Shown here piece after piece: positions 42,384 through 52,100 of a stretch of 64,000 bases of DNA. The notes beneath the pieces are model-generated. The model searched no databases and was not told the origin of the DNA. It saw nothing but the letters and a program-made list of their open reading frames with translations. This stretch comes from SXOA01 sp051004015 (GTDB lineage: Bacteria > Planctomycetota > Planctomycetia > Pirellulales > Pirellulaceae). The DNA lies in NCBI GenBank assembly GCA_051004015.1, contig JBPCKT010000029.1, forward strand, positions 1 to 64,000, given 5' to 3'. Position 1 is the first letter of the stretch. Every line of letters starts with the position of its first letter. Both the position numbers and the translations under genes were made by a program.

Positions 42384-43397
42384 TCAAGCCGGGGTTGTTT
42401 CTTGGATCAGTCGTTCGAGTAGTGTTCTTGCGGCTTGCGAATCAACCGCTTCCGCCGCTCGCTCGGCGCAAGCTTGCGGTGAAGCATCGAACCCGGTCAC
42501 CCACAGTGCAGCGGCGGCATTGATGAGCACGATGTCGCGCGGCGGGCCTTGTTTGCCGGAGAGGACATCCCGAATGATGGCAGCGCTGGCCTGAGGGCCG
42601 TCAACAACCAGTGATTCCTTTCCCGCGACCGAGAGGCCGAAGTCCGCCGGCTGCCAGGTGAAGCTCCGGATGCCCGAAGTCGTCACTTCGCGGACTTCCG
42701 TCGGCCCGGTGATGGTCACCTCCCCCATCCCGTCCACTCCGCCCACCACTACGGCTCGCTTCGTTCCCAGCCGCAGCAGGACGGCAGCCATCAAGTCCCG
42801 TAGCTCCGGTTTGCCCACTCCGAGAACCTGGTAATGAGCACCGGCCGGATTGCAGAGCGGGCCGAGGAGATTGAAAATCGTCGCTGTGCCGAGTTGTTTG
42901 CGGACGGCGGCGACGTGCTTCATGGCCGGATGAAGCGAAGGGGCGAAGCAGAAGCAAATGCCCAACTCTTCCAGGCAGCGCTCTACCGTCTCCACCGAGG
43001 CCGCGATATTTACGCCCAGCGCCTGCAGTACATCCGCCGAGCCGCTCTTGCTGGTGGCGCTCCGGTTTCCATGCTTCGCCACCGGCACCCCAGCCGCTGC
43101 CGTCACAATGGCCGCCGCGGTGCTGACGTTGAAAATGTTGGAGCCGACGCCGCCGGTGCCGCAGGTATCGACAATCCCCTGGCGAGTCGAACGAATTGGC
43201 GTCATGTGCCGCCGCATGACCTGAGCCGCGCCAGCGATTTCATCCGCCGTCTCGCCTTTTGCCCGGAGCGCGGTGAGGAGCAGGGCAATCTCATTCTCCT
43301 GGCAGCGGCCGGCCATGACTTCCGACATGACCGCGGACATTTCTTCCATCGTCAGGTTTTCGCCAGCGGACAAGCGGCCGAGGTATGGGGTGAGCAT
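42384..43397 (-). CDS. trpD: Anthranilate phosphoribosyltransferase TrpD
   Basis: 337 residues. TrpD patterns: the phosphate-binding VDTCGTGGVGSNIFNVSTAAAIVTAAAGVPVAKHGNRSATSKSGSADVLQALGV, then CFCFAPSLHPAMKHVAAVRKQLGTATIFNLLGPLCNPAGA, and GGVDGMGEVTITGPTEV. It transfers phosphoribose from PRPP to anthranilate in tryptophan synthesis. No other trp gene is in the window; it is followed 51 bases downstream (on the same strand it comes after tsaB) by no further gene. It lies downstream of tsaB and may share its transcript. Confidence 0.97.
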   Translation of the reverse strand: MLTPYLGRLSAGENLTMEEMSAVMSEVMAGRCQENEIALLLTALRAKGETADEIAGAAQVMRRHMTPIRSTRQGIVDTCGTGGVGSNIFNVSTAAAIVTAAAGVPVAKHGNRSATSKSGSADVLQALGVNIAASVETVERCLEELGICFCFAPSLHPAMKHVAAVRKQLGTATIFNLLGPLCNPAGAHYQVLGVGKPELRDLMAAVLLRLGTKRAVVVGGVDGMGEVTITGPTEVREVTTSGIRSFTWQPADFGLSVAGKESLVVDGPQASAAIIRDVLSGKQGPPRDIVLINAAAALWVTGFDASPQACAERAAEAVDSQAARTLLERLIQETTPA

Positions 43398-43447
43398 GGG
43401 CGGAAGATGGAGAGAAGGAGAAAAGGAGAGACGGAGAGAAGGAGAAA

Positions 43448-44149
43448 TCAGGTTGGTTGTTTCTTTTCATCCGCGTAGCTGGGACGAATGTAGAGCGGCG
43501 AAAAGCTCCACAGGTCATCCCGGCGGCCGGCTTCATGCTCGCGCAGCGCGAGTTGGCCGATTGTCACGGCGTCGGGTTCAAAGCACTCGGTGGGAGCGAC
43601 GATAACGCCCGGCGGCAGTTGGTCCTTCCAGCGTACCAGCCCACTGCCGGTGACGACGTCGCCGGATTGCAGGGATTCTAGCCAGGAGTCGGCAGTAAGA
43701 ATAGTTTGTCCGTCGTCGAGTCGGCGTGACGGTTCTGCAGCGTCCTTACGCAATTGATAGCGCCCCGCAAACAGTTCCTTCCGCTGGGCATCCAAAACGG
43801 CGTGGATGATTCCCGTCTCGCCCCGTAACTCGGCCCTAGCAACTTGTGCCGCCAGCACGTCGAGTGTGTTCAGCCCCACCAAATCGCACTTCAAGGCGTA
43901 CGCCAGCGTTTTTGCCATCGTCACTCCCACCCGTAGCCCGGTAAACGACCCCGGACCGACCGTCGTTGCAATCAACTGCACTTCCCGCGGCTCCCTTCCT
44001 GCTGTCTTTAACGACCGCTCAATTGCCGGCGCAAGCATCTTTGCGGACCGCTGAGCTGGGTCGAGCGCTTCCCGTGCCAGCACCTGCGGACCTTCCAGCA
44101 CCGCCACGGAGCCCGAGGGGGACGAGCAATCGAAGGCCAGAATCAGCAC
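43448..44149 (-). CDS. tsaB: tRNA threonylcarbamoyladenosine protein TsaB
   Basis: 233 residues from the GTG at 44149, which has GGAGGAAGG upstream, so the product begins LILAFDCSSPSGSVAVLEG as in the family (a GTG at 44170 is an alternative). The ASKHA-type pattern is clear: QRSAKMLAPAIERSLKTAG, VQLIATTVGPGSFTGLRVGVTMAKTLAYAL and VLDAQRKELFAG. TsaB is the partner of TsaD in making the t6A37 base in ANN-decoding tRNAs. It is followed by trpD on the same strand. Confidence 0.93.
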   Translation of the reverse strand: MLILAFDCSSPSGSVAVLEGPQVLAREALDPAQRSAKMLAPAIERSLKTAGREPREVQLIATTVGPGSFTGLRVGVTMAKTLAYALKCDLVGLNTLDVLAAQVARAELRGETGIIHAVLDAQRKELFAGRYQLRKDAAEPSRRLDDGQTILTADSWLESLQSGDVVTGSGLVRWKDQLPPGVIVAPTECFEPDAVTIGQLALREHEAGRRDDLWSFSPLYIRPSYADEKKQPT

Positions 44150-44337
44150 TTGAGCATTCCTTCCTCCCACCGGCCAAAATCGCCGGGATTACGGGCCTTG
44201 ATATCCGGGTTCGACTTGACCAAACTACAGGCCAGTTCTAGATTTGAGTGTTTGGCGGATGCTCTTCGTTCCGGCGGCTCGACCACTACCAAGTCGCACG
44301 CCTTTGCTCTCATGGTAGCCCAGAAAGGCGTTGTGGC

Positions 44338-45090
44338 GTGAAGCGTGCCCTGATTAGCGACATTCACGCCAATCTCGAGGCGCTCCGAGTCGTCATGGCG
44401 GACTTGCAGAAGCAGGGGCTCAAGGAAATCTTCTGCCTCGGCGATATTATCGGCTATGGCCCCAATCCTTGCGAATGCCTCGACGAGGTGATGAACAAGT
44501 GCAAGGTGACCATTCAGGGGAACCACGACCAGGCGGCCATCATCGACCCTGACGGATTTAATCCCGTGGCTCTGCAGGCGGTCTACTGGACCCGCGACCA
44601 ATTGGACCGCGGCCCCGGCGGCCCCGCGAAGCGAAACGGCCGCTGGGACTTCGTGGGTGCCTTGCCCAGAACGTTCAATGAAGGGGACTTTCTCTTCGTG
44701 CATGGTTCGCCGCGCGAGCCGACCAACGAATATGTCTTCCCCGAGGACATCTACAACCAGCGGAAGATGGACGCTCTTTTCGGCCGCATTCAAAAATATT
44801 GCTTCCAGGGGCACACCCATCTGCCGGGAATTTTCACCGACGACTACCGCTTCATCACGCCCGAAGAATGCGGCTACAAATATCCGCTGAGCGATCAAAA
44901 GGTGATGATCAACGTCGGCTCGGTTGGCCAGCCGCGGGACGGCGATCCGCGGGCTTGCTACGCCTGGATTGATGACGGCGTGGTTTATTTCAAACGGCTG
45001 GAGTATCCGGTCGAACAAACCCGCCAGAAAATACACGCCACGCCGGAGCTGGCGGATATGCTGGGGGACAGGCTGCTCTCGGGAAGATAG
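44338..45090 (+). CDS. Metallophosphoesterase (ApaH/PrpE-like), paralogue 1
   Basis: 250 residues from the GTG at 44338; upstream in-frame codons to 44248 belong to the tsaB promoter side. The calcineurin-like motifs are complete: DIHANLEAL, GDIIGYGPNPCECLD, GNHDQAAI, HGSPREPTNEY and GHTHLPGIF. Such enzymes hydrolyse phosphodiesters or dinucleoside polyphosphates using two metals. The next gene is a clear duplicate. Confidence 0.9.
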   Translation: MKRALISDIHANLEALRVVMADLQKQGLKEIFCLGDIIGYGPNPCECLDEVMNKCKVTIQGNHDQAAIIDPDGFNPVALQAVYWTRDQLDRGPGGPAKRNGRWDFVGALPRTFNEGDFLFVHGSPREPTNEYVFPEDIYNQRKMDALFGRIQKYCFQGHTHLPGIFTDDYRFITPEECGYKYPLSDQKVMINVGSVGQPRDGDPRACYAWIDDGVVYFKRLEYPVEQTRQKIHATPELADMLGDRLLSGR

Positions 45091-45108
45091 TACCAACGCA
45101 GGACAACT

Positions 45109-45858
45109 TTGAAACGCGCCATCCTCAGCGACATTCACGGCAACCTGGAAGCGCTCGAAGCAGTGCTGGCGGATGTGGTTGCGCAGGGCGTGGACGAAAT
45201 CTTTTGCCTGGGGGACGTGGTCGGTTATGGGCCCAATCCCCGCGAATGCGTGGACCGGGTGATGCAGTTCGACCGCTGCGTGCTCGGCAATCACGACCAG
45301 GGAGCCCTCTACGATCCCGAAGGTTTCAGCAGCGGGGCCGAGAGGGCCATCTTCTGGACCCGCGACCAGCTCGAAATGCCCAACGGCGACGCGGACAAGA
45401 CGCGCAAGCGGTGGGAATTCCTCAGCGAGCTGCCCCGGACGTTCAGCGTCGGCCCGTTTACTTTCGTGCATGGCTCGGTCCGCAATCCGCTCAATGAATA
45501 CGTCTTCCCCGAGGACGTTTACAACGCCCGCAAGCTGGAGCGCATCTTCGCCCTCATCGACCGCTATTGCTTTCAAGGTCATACCCATGTTCCCGGCGTC
45601 TTTACGGAGGATTCGCGGTTCTTCAGCCCCGATGAAATCGGCGGCAAGTACGTCCTGCCCCAGGGGAAGGCCATGATTAACGTCGGCTCCGTCGGGCAGC
45701 CGCGGGACATGGACCCCCGCTCGTGCTATGTCGTGCTGACGGAAGAGTTTGTGGAATTCCGCCGCGTCCCCTATCCGCTGGAGCGGACAATGGAGAAAAT
45801 CTTGTCCATCCCTGAACTGGACCCCTTCCTGGCGGAGCGGCTCAAGGAGGGACGCTAA
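45109..45858 (+). CDS. Metallophosphoesterase (ApaH/PrpE-like), paralogue 2
   Basis: 249 residues, starting at a TTG at 45109 (AGGA just upstream), 19 bases after the stop of paralogue 1. Same motifs in the same places: [52 protein letters not shown]. It parallels paralogue 1 along its whole length, so this is a tandem gene duplication; both copies keep all metal ligands. Probably co-transcribed with paralogue 1. Confidence 0.9.
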   Translation: MKRAILSDIHGNLEALEAVLADVVAQGVDEIFCLGDVVGYGPNPRECVDRVMQFDRCVLGNHDQGALYDPEGFSSGAERAIFWTRDQLEMPNGDADKTRKRWEFLSELPRTFSVGPFTFVHGSVRNPLNEYVFPEDVYNARKLERIFALIDRYCFQGHTHVPGVFTEDSRFFSPDEIGGKYVLPQGKAMINVGSVGQPRDMDPRSCYVVLTEEFVEFRRVPYPLERTMEKILSIPELDPFLAERLKEGR

Positions 45859-45924
45859 GGGGCGAATAGCTTCCTTGGGATTCGTTCGAGCCCGTAAGAA
45901 GTTTTCGCAAAAGGCACCCCTCCC

Positions 45925-48330
45925 TTGGATCGTCGCTATATCTATTTCATGGTCGCCGTGGTGCTCATCCTGGGCACGCACATGGGGCTCCGGATGCTGT
46001 TCATGCCGGCGCAGCCCGCGGCCAAGAAGGGGGACGAAAAAGCGGTCGCCCAAAAGGATGCGGACAAGGACAAGAAGGAGAAGGAAGCCAAGGCCAAGGC
46101 CGGAGGACCCGCACCGGGCGAAGAGAAGCAGCCCAAGGGTGAGAAGCCGGCCATCGACGCCGGCGGCGAAAAACCGGCCGTCCTCAAGCCCGCGGCCGGC
46201 GCGCCCCATAAGCTTGTGTTCCTCGGCTCCGTGGACGCGGCCAGCGGTTACGCGCTCGGGATTACTTTGAATACCAAGGGGGCGGCGGTTGAGCGGGCCG
46301 AGCTTGCCAGCGAAGCTTATCGCGATATCGACGATGCCAGCGGCTATCTGGCGCACCTGGGCCTGGTGGACACCAAGGAGGGCATTCGCATCAGCGTGGT
46401 CGGACCGGGAACCCCGGCGGCACTGGCCAAGGAATCCTCCGGCAAGGGGGCAGGCGGCCTGGCGACAGGAGACATTATCACCTCCCTTGGCGGCGGCCCA
46501 GTCGCGAATGCGGCAGCGGTGGAGACCTATCTCACCAAAGAGACGCATCCGGGCGATACCCTCGAAATCAAGGTCACGCGGAAGATTGATGGCAAGAGCA
46601 CGCCTCTGACCTTCACAGCCGCCCTCACGCGCCGCCCGGTGCAAGTCATTCGGCCCGAAGCCCATGAGCACGAGGACGGCGTCGAGCACGATCCCCTCTC
46701 TTTCCTGCTCACGCTCGAATCGCTGGGCACTAAGCGGATTGAGACGGGGGACGAAGAAATCCGCGGCCTCCCTTCCACCATCAGCCGCAATTGGAACCTC
46801 GACAAGCAAACCGCAGACACCGCCGAGTTCAGCCTGACCTTGGATGCAGCCGACCTCAAGAGCATCGGCCAAACCGGCTCGCTCAAGCTCATCAAGCGCT
46901 ACAAAGTTGCCAAATCGGAGACGCCGGGTGGCAAGAACTATCATCTCGACTTGGAGATCGAGATTCAAAACGTCGGTCAGGACGCTAAGGAGCTCGCCTA
47001 TCGATTCACGGGCGCTACCGGCCTGCCGCTGGAAGGATGGTGGTATTCCAACAAGCTGCATCGTGATATGTGGGCGGCTGCCGGGGCTCGGGATATCGCC
47101 TGGCAAATCCACGACGGCCAGCATCATCTGCTCGCCGCCCCCAGAATCTACAGCGACGCCAAAGCCGCACTCGATAATGGGGATCCCGCGGAGCAGTCCC
47201 TGTTCGTGGGGGATGACAACCAGTCGCTCGACAACGTCGCGGGCGATACCCAGTTCTTCGCGGTCGCGCTGATGCCGCGGGCCGACGGGGAAACGCCGGT
47301 CACCTTCGCGCGGGCCTTCGCCAAACCGGCACAGGACATCACGCGGATTAACACCAAGTACATCAAGACGCTGAACACCACCTGCGTCCTGGTCTCGCCG
47401 GCCAAGGTGCTGGAGCCGGGCAAGTCGCTGAGCACAAAGTTCCAGGTCTTTCTGGGTCCCAAGGACCAGGACCTTTTGGAGCAATACAAACTTGAAAAAC
47501 TCATTGAGCGCGGCTGGCCCTATGCTTCCTATCCGGCGTGGCTGTTGCAGTTGATTCTGCACTTCTTTTTCGCGCTCACGCACAATTACGGCATCTCGAT
47601 CATCTTGCTCACCGTCCTCGTCCGCTCCTGCATGATCCCGCTCAGCCTCAAGCAGGCCAAGAGCGCGGCCAAGATGCAGGAGCTCGCGCCGGAGATGGCC
47701 AAGCTCAAGGAAAAGTACAAGGACGACATGGAGAAGCAGAGCACCGCCCTGCGGGAACTCTACGCCAAGCACAAATTCAATCCCTTCGGCGGCTGCTTGC
47801 CGGTGTTTTTGCAACTGCCGATTTTCGTGGGCCTGTACCGCTGCCTCTCCGTGGACATCGCCCTGCGGGACGCCGACCTCTTCCCCGGCTTTTTCTGGGC
47901 CAGCAACCTGGCCGGTCCCGACAAGCTGTTTTACTGGAAGGACTGGATGATTGGGTTCCTGGCCGACGAATCGGCCTGGCTCGGTCCCTTCTTCAATGTC
48001 CTGCCGGTCGTCACCTGCCTCCTCTTCATCGTGCAGCAAAAGCTCTTCACGCCACCCGCCACCGACGAGCAAACCGCCATGCAGCAGAAGATGATGTCGT
48101 ACATGACCATCTTCATGGGAGTCATGTTCTTCAAAGTCCCCGCCGGCCTCTGCATCTACTTCATCGTCTCCAGCCTCTGGAGCATCGTGGAGCGGAAATG
48201 GATCGTCAAACATAAGCCGGCGCCAGCCCCGGCAGCGGAGGGGAAGTCCGGCGGCGAAAAGGACTCGCGTCCCGCCAAGCCGAGCCCCAACGGAGCCGGC
48301 AACGGCACCGCCAAGAAGGTCAAGAAGTAG
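45925..48330 (+). CDS. yidC: Membrane protein insertase YidC, with PDZ-like insert
   Basis: 801 residues, beginning at a TTG. Residues 5-25 are the first membrane helix (YIYFMVAVVLILGTHMGLRML), followed by a Lys/Ala/Gly-rich linker (35-95). Residues about 150-235 look like a PDZ domain: GIRISVVGPGTPAALAKESSG, GGLATGDIITSLGGGPV, KETHPGDTLEIKVTRK. After that comes the usual periplasmic beta-domain, and the insertase core from about 530: LILHFFFALTHNYGISIILLTVLVRSCMIPLSLKQAKSAAKMQELAPEM, then GGCLPVFLQLPIFVGLYRCLSVDIALRDA and VFFKVPAGLCIYFIVSSLWSIVERKWI. It inserts membrane proteins with or without Sec. The C-terminal tail is Lys/Pro rich. Confidence 0.93.
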   Translation: MDRRYIYFMVAVVLILGTHMGLRMLFMPAQPAAKKGDEKAVAQKDADKDKKEKEAKAKAGGPAPGEEKQPKGEKPAIDAGGEKPAVLKPAAGAPHKLVFLGSVDAASGYALGITLNTKGAAVERAELASEAYRDIDDASGYLAHLGLVDTKEGIRISVVGPGTPAALAKESSGKGAGGLATGDIITSLGGGPVANAAAVETYLTKETHPGDTLEIKVTRKIDGKSTPLTFTAALTRRPVQVIRPEAHEHEDGVEHDPLSFLLTLESLGTKRIETGDEEIRGLPSTISRNWNLDKQTADTAEFSLTLDAADLKSIGQTGSLKLIKRYKVAKSETPGGKNYHLDLEIEIQNVGQDAKELAYRFTGATGLPLEGWWYSNKLHRDMWAAAGARDIAWQIHDGQHHLLAAPRIYSDAKAALDNGDPAEQSLFVGDDNQSLDNVAGDTQFFAVALMPRADGETPVTFARAFAKPAQDITRINTKYIKTLNTTCVLVSPAKVLEPGKSLSTKFQVFLGPKDQDLLEQYKLEKLIERGWPYASYPAWLLQLILHFFFALTHNYGISIILLTVLVRSCMIPLSLKQAKSAAKMQELAPEMAKLKEKYKDDMEKQSTALRELYAKHKFNPFGGCLPVFLQLPIFVGLYRCLSVDIALRDADLFPGFFWASNLAGPDKLFYWKDWMIGFLADESAWLGPFFNVLPVVTCLLFIVQQKLFTPPATDEQTAMQQKMMSYMTIFMGVMFFKVPAGLCIYFIVSSLWSIVERKWIVKHKPAPAPAAEGKSGGEKDSRPAKPSPNGAGNGTAKKVKK

Positions 48331-48331
48331 T

Positions 48332-48350
48332 CCGCTCACTCCGTGAGCGG
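48332..48350. repeat. CCGCTCAC palindrome, copy 1
   Basis: CCGCTCACTCCGTGAGCGG, a perfect palindrome with one central base, starting two bases after the yidC stop. A reverse-complement copy lies at 53655-53673. It is probably a transcript-end hairpin. Confidence 0.65.
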
Positions 48351-48355
48351 ACATT

Positions 48356-48376
48356 CCGGCACACGAAGTGTGCCGG
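48356..48376 (+). terminator. Hairpin with GAA loop after yidC
   Basis: CCGGCACAC, GAA, GTGTGCCGG: nine perfect pairs. No T-tract follows. It and the preceding palindrome may together stabilise or end the yidC mRNA. Confidence 0.5.
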
Positions 48377-48789
48377 CGAAGATGGGGGACCCCATCGCGT
48401 GCCGATCGCCTCAGCATCCTTGGCCCGTCGGGCGGAACAGGATTATTCATGTTTTTGCGATCCGTTTTCAGCGGATCGTGAATAAGTGGCATTACCGCAA
48501 GTCCCAGCCGGCATGAGGTTTAGCTCGCGTGATTCGGACGCAGCCCTATTCACACGGGCAAAAAAAGCGACGTTTTTTATTCATAAGTCTGCAAGTTGTC
48601 GTGCGTAAGTCATTGACTCCAATCACTTTCCGACGAACGAATTGCGCTGGATAACTCGCTCCGGGCCGCCAACTGATAACCTCTTTTTCTATTCATTCCC
48701 CAGTCTGTTACCCTCCCCAAGTCTTTGCTGCTCCATACCTTGCGAATCGGCTCCATCCAATTTGCCGCCGCAGGCGATAAGCCGCTTGG

Positions 48790-48872
48790 ACACAAGCCTG
48801 AAGCGCCAGCGAAGGAAAGTATTTATTACTCGGCGATTCCGAGCCGTCCTTCGCGCGCTTCAGGCTGGCGTG
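48790..48872. repeat. 27-nt dispersed repeat, copies d and e, facing each other
   Basis: Copy d (plus, 48790-48816) reads ACACAAGCCTGAAGCGC...GCGAAGGA and copy e (minus, 48847-48872) reads CCTGAAGCGC...GCGAAGGA. Together they form an inverted repeat about 20 bp long with a 30-base AT-rich loop. Confidence 0.75.
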
Positions 48873-48950
48873 AGCAATTCGCAGTCGCTACGCACCCGCG
48901 ACCACCGTCCGCGCGCAACAGGGTCCAGAGACTAGATGCGCGATACGTGT

Positions 48951-48972
48951 CTTTTGTTCACTAGAACAAAAG
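48951..48972. promoter_or_regulatory. AT-rich perfect palindrome upstream of the secreted giant
   Basis: CTTTTGTTC, acta, GAACAAAAG: nine perfect pairs with a 4-nt centre, 142 bases before the ATG. It could be an operator or a transcriptional hairpin. Confidence 0.35.
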
Positions 48973-49113
48973 AATATATTTTGCTTGGCGCTAGGATTCT
49001 TCCTGGCTTGCTTGACTTTGCAAACCGTGGCAGTAGGATAAGCCGCGCCTTCGGGAATTCTCCCGGAAGATTGCGGGATGGTTCTGCTCTCTGTTTGCAG
49101 AGGATGCCGTTCG

Positions 49114-52100
49114 ATGAAAAAGCTCTCCCTGTGGCGGCGGACGCTCGCCCAGCTTGGTCTTAACCAAGCCCCCCCCTTCCCGCCATTTAACAAGCCCCTT
49201 CGGCGCTTTCGGAGGCCGCTCGTGGAACAGTTGGAAGATCGGGCCCTCTTGGCGACAATTAGTCTCGGCCCCAGCGGCCTGCATGTCGCGGAAGGGGGCG
49301 TCGCTACGCTTCAAGTCACGATCTCGCAGCCCCAGATGCAGCCGACGCCGTTCACATTCCGCACGGTTTCGGGGACGGCGATCGGGGGGACGGACTATGG
49401 GGAAATCCTCAACGGCAGCGGCACGATCCCGCCGGGAGCCTCCTTCGCCAATATCTCCGTTCAGATCTACAACGACTTCTACGCCGATTTGGACGAGACG
49501 TTCACGGTGGAGCTTCTGAGCGCCAGTGGCGCGACCATCAATCCAGCCGCCAGTTCGATGGCGGTGACGATTGACAACGTGCAGTCCGGCGGCGGCGGCG
49601 GCTCGGGCGGTTCGCTCACCGTTTCGCTCTCGCTCCCCAGCGACGTGGACGAAGGGGAAGCCTTCACGATGACGGGGACGATCAACGCGGGCGGGTACTA
49701 CCAGGTCAATGGCATGATCAACTGGGGAGTGACGCCCGGAGACGGGACCAACACTTTCAGCGTCACGACCAATCCCAACGGCACGTTCTCCGTGGCCTAC
49801 CGCTACGTGGACGACGGCCCCGATCCGGGCAACGGCACGCCGCAGGACGTGCAGGCCATCACCCTCACCGGCACCGCCACCCCCATGATGCCCGGCGGCG
49901 GCGGCAATCTTTCGGTCACGGGCAGCACCTCCATCGTCATCCACAACGTCGCGCCCGAATCGGTCTTCGACGTTTACAACTACATGCCCATCGGCGGTCC
50001 CGTCTGGGTCGCCTCCGGCACCTACCAGGACGTGGGCCTGACGGACTGCGGGACTTTGGAAATCAACTGGGGCGATGGTTCCCCCCTTGTCACAGGTTCC
50101 GGCCTCGAAGTCGGTGACACCTTCAGCATGATGCACCGCTATCCTCCCGACGGCCTGTCGTACACGATCACGATGACCATCACCGACGATGACACGGGCG
50201 CGGTGAGCTATTACAAAAGCTTCCCTCTTTATCTCTTCGACCTGGACAACGACGCCAACAACGACGGCACGATTTCCGCAGTCGACGAGCCCTTTGAACC
50301 AGTGACTCCAGGAGAGTTCCTTTCCGATCCGCCAACTCCGGGACCCGGTCGGTACATCTTCCCCAATGGGGACGACGACAACGGAAATCAAATACCCGAC
50401 ATGGACGAAGCGGGTCCGATTTCCGGCGAAGATGACTTGGAGCCGTTCGATGTCATCTGGGAAGAGGCCATTCGTCCAGAAATTTTGAACTATAAAGACT
50501 GGACTCTCACGCTGGGCGTCTTGCCGTATAGCGAAGGGCAGTATGTCCAGAATCCGCGAATCTGGCTGACGCCGGACAAGTCGGGCACTCCGCTCATCGT
50601 TCACAACACTCTTTCGGACGGCTATGCCGCGACCTGGACAGTGGGCGGGGCCAATTTGAATATCCCGGGCGATAGAAATGCCGACGAGCTTCCTAAGAGG
50701 TTCTATTTGGAAGCCGTGAGCCTCGGTTCGATAGGCCTGCGTCTGCGCCTGCGGACGCCCAGCGGGGAACTGGTTGAAGAAGACAACGTAGCCTTCACTG
50801 CGGTAGTGCCGGGAGTAGACCTTGACACCGACTCGGATAATACGAAAGTAGTCGAACAATCCGACGTGGAGGATCACGATGAAACGGATCGAGACAACAT
50901 CACCAATATTCCTGGTAAGATACTCTACAAGAATATCGATGACGACAACGGCAACAATTTAGAAGACCGCGCCGACGCTCCTTTGGTCGACGGTCAAGGA
51001 AACCCCGTTGACGACAACGAGCTAGCGCCGATCTTGCTACAAGTCAACGGGCTGGTTCCAGGCACGGAAGCAACGTATACGGTAACTCTTGTCCCCAGTG
51101 GCCCGCAAATCAAGGTCTGGCGTACGCTCGACAAGCAAACGACCCCGCTAACATTCGTCGCGAACGCGGTGCCCGGTATCCTCTACGTCGAAGGATATGA
51201 CTTTGGACAGCCGAAGCTAGAAATGCAGCTCAAGAACGCGGCAGGGGTCATTGTTGCCCGCGACATCGTGAAATTCTCCGTGGTAGTAACCGATGCGACC
51301 GGTTTTCGACCCTATACGGTTCCATTTGCGCTGTTTGCCGTGCCCGCTTCGGAAGAAGAGTCGCCAGGTCTCGGGATTCGAAGAAATGGCGACGATGACG
51401 ACGGCGACGGCGTTCGTGATTTTAGCCAGGGAAATGGCTGGGTTATGGGCGAAAACGATCTAATTCGCGTTGATCTCGAAACCGGCCTGTCAACTCCATG
51501 GACAGGCGTGTCGGCGACGGTGGAGCGGACGAACGCCAACATTGCCGTTTGGAACAGCAAAGATCGGGGAGAGGCAATCCTAAATACGGGCACTCTCGCG
51601 GCGGTGGTGATGCCTTTAGGCAGTAACACGGTTTACGTCGAATGGGCCAGCGATTCGGCAGCACCCGCAACCTTTCGGTTTAGCACTTGGGACAATTTTC
51701 ACGGCACACGAGCATTTTTTGATGACCTCGTATTCAAACCGTTCGAATCAGTGGTGATCGTGCTAGGCGGGGAAGGCCAAGTTCCGGCTGACCCAGTCCT
51801 AGTACCGGGAAACCAGGGAATGTTCGACTTCGCCATTGAGAAATACCAAGCTGGATTTGATGTTCACATGTATGACGACGACGATGTTTCGTACAACGGC
51901 CTCGGCGATGCTCATGATGAAGTGGTCAGCGCGATCAACACTCGTGGAGTTGACAAGGTTGACATTATGGGATACAGCCACGGTGGCGGGTCTACATTCG
52001 TCTTAGCGTGGCGGTTAGAACAAAACACCATTGCCGGAAGTGGCATTGCAGACATCATAAAGCCGTTCAGCATTCCATTTACTGCGTATATAGACGCCAT

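Larger units (their letters stand above)
48377..49113. other. Gene-free spacer, hairpin- and repeat-rich
   Basis: No gene. It holds a hairpin at 48443-48485 (TTATTCA/TGAATAA outer arms, CGATCCG/CGGATCG inner arms), two facing copies of the 27-nt repeat (48790-48816, 48847-48872), a 9-bp palindrome at 48951-48972 and a GC-rich hairpin around 49050-49070 close to the secreted-protein start. Confidence 0.55.

Noticed and set aside
44143..48492. A 1449-residue minus-strand frame as a protein gene
   Set aside because: It lies fully opposite yidC and two phosphoesterases with strong family motifs; its translation has no recognisable domain.
48790..48872. The facing 27-nt repeats as a mini CRISPR
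   Set aside because: The repeats are inverted relative to each other and single copies are dispersed over 55 kb.
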